From positions 248,001 through 312,000 of the forward strand of contig PGCN01000018.1 in the NCBI GenBank assembly GCA_002786385.1: a stretch of DNA of 64,000 nucleotides. Reading direction: 5' to 3'. Both the position numbers and the translations under genes were made by a program. Positions 62,268 to 64,000 of the stretch are shown here, one piece after another (position 1 is the stretch's first letter; each line of letters begins with the position of its first letter). Source of the stretch: Flavobacterium sp. FEMGT703F (GTDB taxonomy: Bacteria; Bacteroidota; Bacteroidia; Flavobacteriales; Flavobacteriaceae). The notes beneath the pieces were generated by a model. That model was not told where the DNA came from, did not search any database, and worked only from the letters and a program-made list of their open reading frames with translations.

Positions 62268-63533
62268 ATGAAACAATTGTTGTTCCTTTTTCTGTTTGTT
62301 TGCTCCGGTTCTTTGATGGCCCAAAAAACCATAACCGACACCATAACCTCTCAAAAATTAAACGAAGACCGCGAAATCAAAATTAGTCTGCCGCCTTCGT
62401 ATTCCAAAAATAAAGCTCAAAAATACCCGATGTTATTGTTGCTGGACGGCGACTTCCTGCACGATGCTTTTCAAGGTGCCTTGAGTTACGGATATTATTG
62501 GGATGATTTGCCCGAAGTGATTATAGTATCAGTTAGTCAAAATAAAAACAACGAGCGGGAAACCGATTGCATGTTGGATGAAACCACCGGTTTACCTTCT
62601 GAAAAAGGAGAAGCGTTTTTCGAGTTTTTAGGAATGGAATTGATTCCGATGATTGAGAAAAACTTCAGAATCGCTCCGTTCCGAATTGCCGCCGGTTTAG
62701 ATACTACTGCCGGATTTTTAAATTGCTATTTGTATAAAGAACAACCTATTTTTAACGCTTTTATTTCGATGAGTCCGGAATTGGGAACCGAAATGGAAGA
62801 GCGTATAGTGGATCGTTTAACAGCCATACAACAACCGCTTTTTTACTACCATTGTTCTGCCGATGGTGATGTCAAAAAAATGAGAACCCGTATTCAAGCC
62901 TTGGATGAATTGGCCGGTAAAATCAACAATCCAAAAGTAAATTACCGTTACGACGACTTCAAAGGTTCTTCGCACTATTCCTTGGTTTTACATGCCATTC
63001 CGAGTGCTTTGTACCAAATATTCTCGGTCTACCAACCGATTTCTACAGTAGAGTTTCAAGAAAAAATTGTGGTATTGCCTTCAGGTTATGTGGATTATTT
63101 GGTTCAAAAGTACGATATGCTTGAAAAGTCATTCAACCTGAAATTACAAATCAGAATGAACGATTTCAAAGCCATCGAAGCCGCCATCTTAAAAAACAAA
63201 GCATATAACGAATTCGATCAATTGGCGCAATTGGCGCGCAAAAATTACCCAAAAACCATGTTGGCCGACTATCACATGGCGCAGATGTATGAAAAAAAAG
63301 GAGACAATGCCCGTGCACTTAAATCCTATTTGGCCGCATTCCAACAAGCTGAAGTGGGCGATTTGACCAAAGACATGATGATGGAAAGAGCCGATGAGTT
63401 GAAAAAATCAATGCCAAAAAAAGGTAAAAAAGGCCAAGAAGTAATCGAAGAAACGCCGGTAGAAGAAGTACCAGCAGAAACGCCAAGCGAAACGCCGACA
63501 GAAACCCCAACAGAAGAGAAAAAATCAGAATAA
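62268..63533 (+). CDS. Exported esterase-fold protein with degenerate nucleophile elbow and TPR-like tail
   Basis: A 421-residue exported protein (LLFLFLFVCSGSLMAQ signal). Residues about 25-265 resemble the Fes/esterase D alpha/beta hydrolases: KYPMLLLLDGDFLHDAF, then FIELIPMIEKNFR-like ELIPMIEKNFRIAPFRI. The nucleophile elbow, normally GxSxGG, reads AGLDTTAGF, so the serine is replaced by Asp. GSSHYSLV retains a histidine. Residues 300-385 are helical TPR-like repeats, and the tail (EETPVEEVPAETPSETPTE) is a low-complexity acidic repeat. It may be a non-catalytic binding protein. The radA ATG overlaps its stop (TAATG). Confidence 0.8.
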   Translation: MKQLLFLFLFVCSGSLMAQKTITDTITSQKLNEDREIKISLPPSYSKNKAQKYPMLLLLDGDFLHDAFQGALSYGYYWDDLPEVIIVSVSQNKNNERETDCMLDETTGLPSEKGEAFFEFLGMELIPMIEKNFRIAPFRIAAGLDTTAGFLNCYLYKEQPIFNAFISMSPELGTEMEERIVDRLTAIQQPLFYYHCSADGDVKKMRTRIQALDELAGKINNPKVNYRYDDFKGSSHYSLVLHAIPSALYQIFSVYQPISTVEFQEKIVVLPSGYVDYLVQKYDMLEKSFNLKLQIRMNDFKAIEAAILKNKAYNEFDQLAQLARKNYPKTMLADYHMAQMYEKKGDNARALKSYLAAFQQAEVGDLTKDMMMERADELKKSMPKKGKKGQEVIEETPVEEVPAETPSETPTETPTEEKKSE

Positions 63534-64000
63534 TGGCCAAACTCAAAACGACTTTCTTTTGTCAAAATTGCGGTACCCAATTCGCCAAATGGCAAGGACA
63601 ATGCAATGCTTGCAAAGAGTGGAATACTATAGCCGAAGAGATTATTCAAAAAGAAGAAAAAACAGATTGGAAGCCTTCAGCTTCTGAAAACAAAAGAGTT
63701 TCCAAACCCCTGAAAATAAAGGAAATCGATTCGACACAGGAAGTCCGAATGGACACCACCGACAGCGAATTGAACCGCGTGCTTGGCGGCGGAATCGTTC
63801 CGGGCTCACTCATCCTTTTGGGCGGAGAACCGGGCATTGGAAAGAGTACGTTATTGCTTCAAATTTCCTTGAAACTTCCCTACAAAACCTTGTATGTTTC
63901 GGGTGAAGAAAGTCAGAAACAAATTAAAATGCGCGCAGAACGCATCAATCCCAACAGTGAGAACTGTTTGATTTTAACCGAAACCAAAACACAAAATATC
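63533..64000 (+). CDS. radA: DNA repair protein RadA (3' partial)
   Basis: RecA-like ATPase/helicase acting in recombination intermediates (also called Sms). 156 codons are present and the frame runs off the window end. The zinc finger FFCQNCGTQFAKWQGQCNAC is followed by EWNTI, then the linker, LNRVLGGGIVPGSLILLGG and the Walker A GEPGIGKSTLLLQ, then YVSGEESQKQIKMRAERI. The ATG at 63533 overlaps the stop of the preceding gene, so the two are cotranscribed. Confidence 0.95.
   Translation, partial: MAKLKTTFFCQNCGTQFAKWQGQCNACKEWNTIAEEIIQKEEKTDWKPSASENKRVSKPLKIKEIDSTQEVRMDTTDSELNRVLGGGIVPGSLILLGGEPGIGKSTLLLQISLKLPYKTLYVSGEESQKQIKMRAERINPNSENCLILTETKTQNI

Overview
The window is a low-GC, densely coded chromosomal segment that looks like a Flavobacterium or a close relative in Flavobacteriaceae. 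The grounds are: four secreted proteins with type IX secretion (Por) C-terminal sorting domains; a CarboxypepD_reg/TonB receptor paired with a surface lipoprotein; DUF4270; atpD-atpC set apart from the rest of the ATP synthase genes; almost no Shine-Dalgarno sequences; and many exact copies of the Bacteroidota -7 promoter element TAnnTTTG just upstream of genes. All functions are read from sequence motifs and gene order; no database search was run.

Layout. 1-4375: the end of a complex I operon (nuoL partial, nuoM, nuoN). 4487-6714: a small membrane protein, then a umuC-umuD translesion polymerase pair. 6918-8930: a secreted metzincin protease. 9276-15455: an RND multidrug efflux operon (membrane fusion protein, pump, outer-membrane channel) preceded by a small secreted protein. 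15701-20207: a lipoprotein, tRNA-Asn, the site-2 protease RseP and a secreted M1 aminopeptidase. 20388-26404: serS, a TPR protein, DUF4286, a GIY-YIG nuclease gene enclosed by inverted palindromes, rsmA and mgtE. 26443-29404: tRNA-Leu, prs, rplY and pth. 29452-35475: a large secreted reprolysin-like protease, ribF, bioB and a JmjC/cupin-like protein. 35539-42537: a 2332-residue secreted surface protein. 42538-43319: a repeat-rich non-coding stretch. 43320-48633: recX, then a biotin locus on the minus strand (bioF, bioD, bioA and a ketosynthase). 48865-50730: atpD-atpC. 50949-55302: a TonB receptor with a GDSL lipoprotein. 55589-59925: an operon of a glycogen-synthase N-terminal lobe, DUF4270 and glmS. 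60031-62212: panC, panD and a flippase-like membrane protein. 62268-64000: an esterase-fold TPR protein and the start of radA.

How the genes fit together. Biotin genes lie in two places: bioB with its own promoter, and bioF-bioD-bioA plus a FabF-like ketosynthase that may feed pimelate synthesis. panC and panD supply pantothenate. The four type IX substrates and the TonB/GDSL pair are the outward-facing, polymer- or peptide-degrading part of the segment. umuC, umuD, recX and radA are DNA damage functions.

The most unusual theme is repeats interacting with genes. Five copies of a 25-bp imperfect palindrome lie around the ketosynthase. One is read in frame inside that gene, one supplies the recX stop codon and one abuts the ketosynthase stop. 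A different repeat family is translated inside bioF. A third palindrome brackets a lone GIY-YIG gene and creates a false N-terminal extension on rsmA. A second theme is promoter geometry: in umuC, pth, panD and bioF a TAnnTTTG-like box ends only 4-5 nt before the ATG, which predicts leaderless mRNAs.
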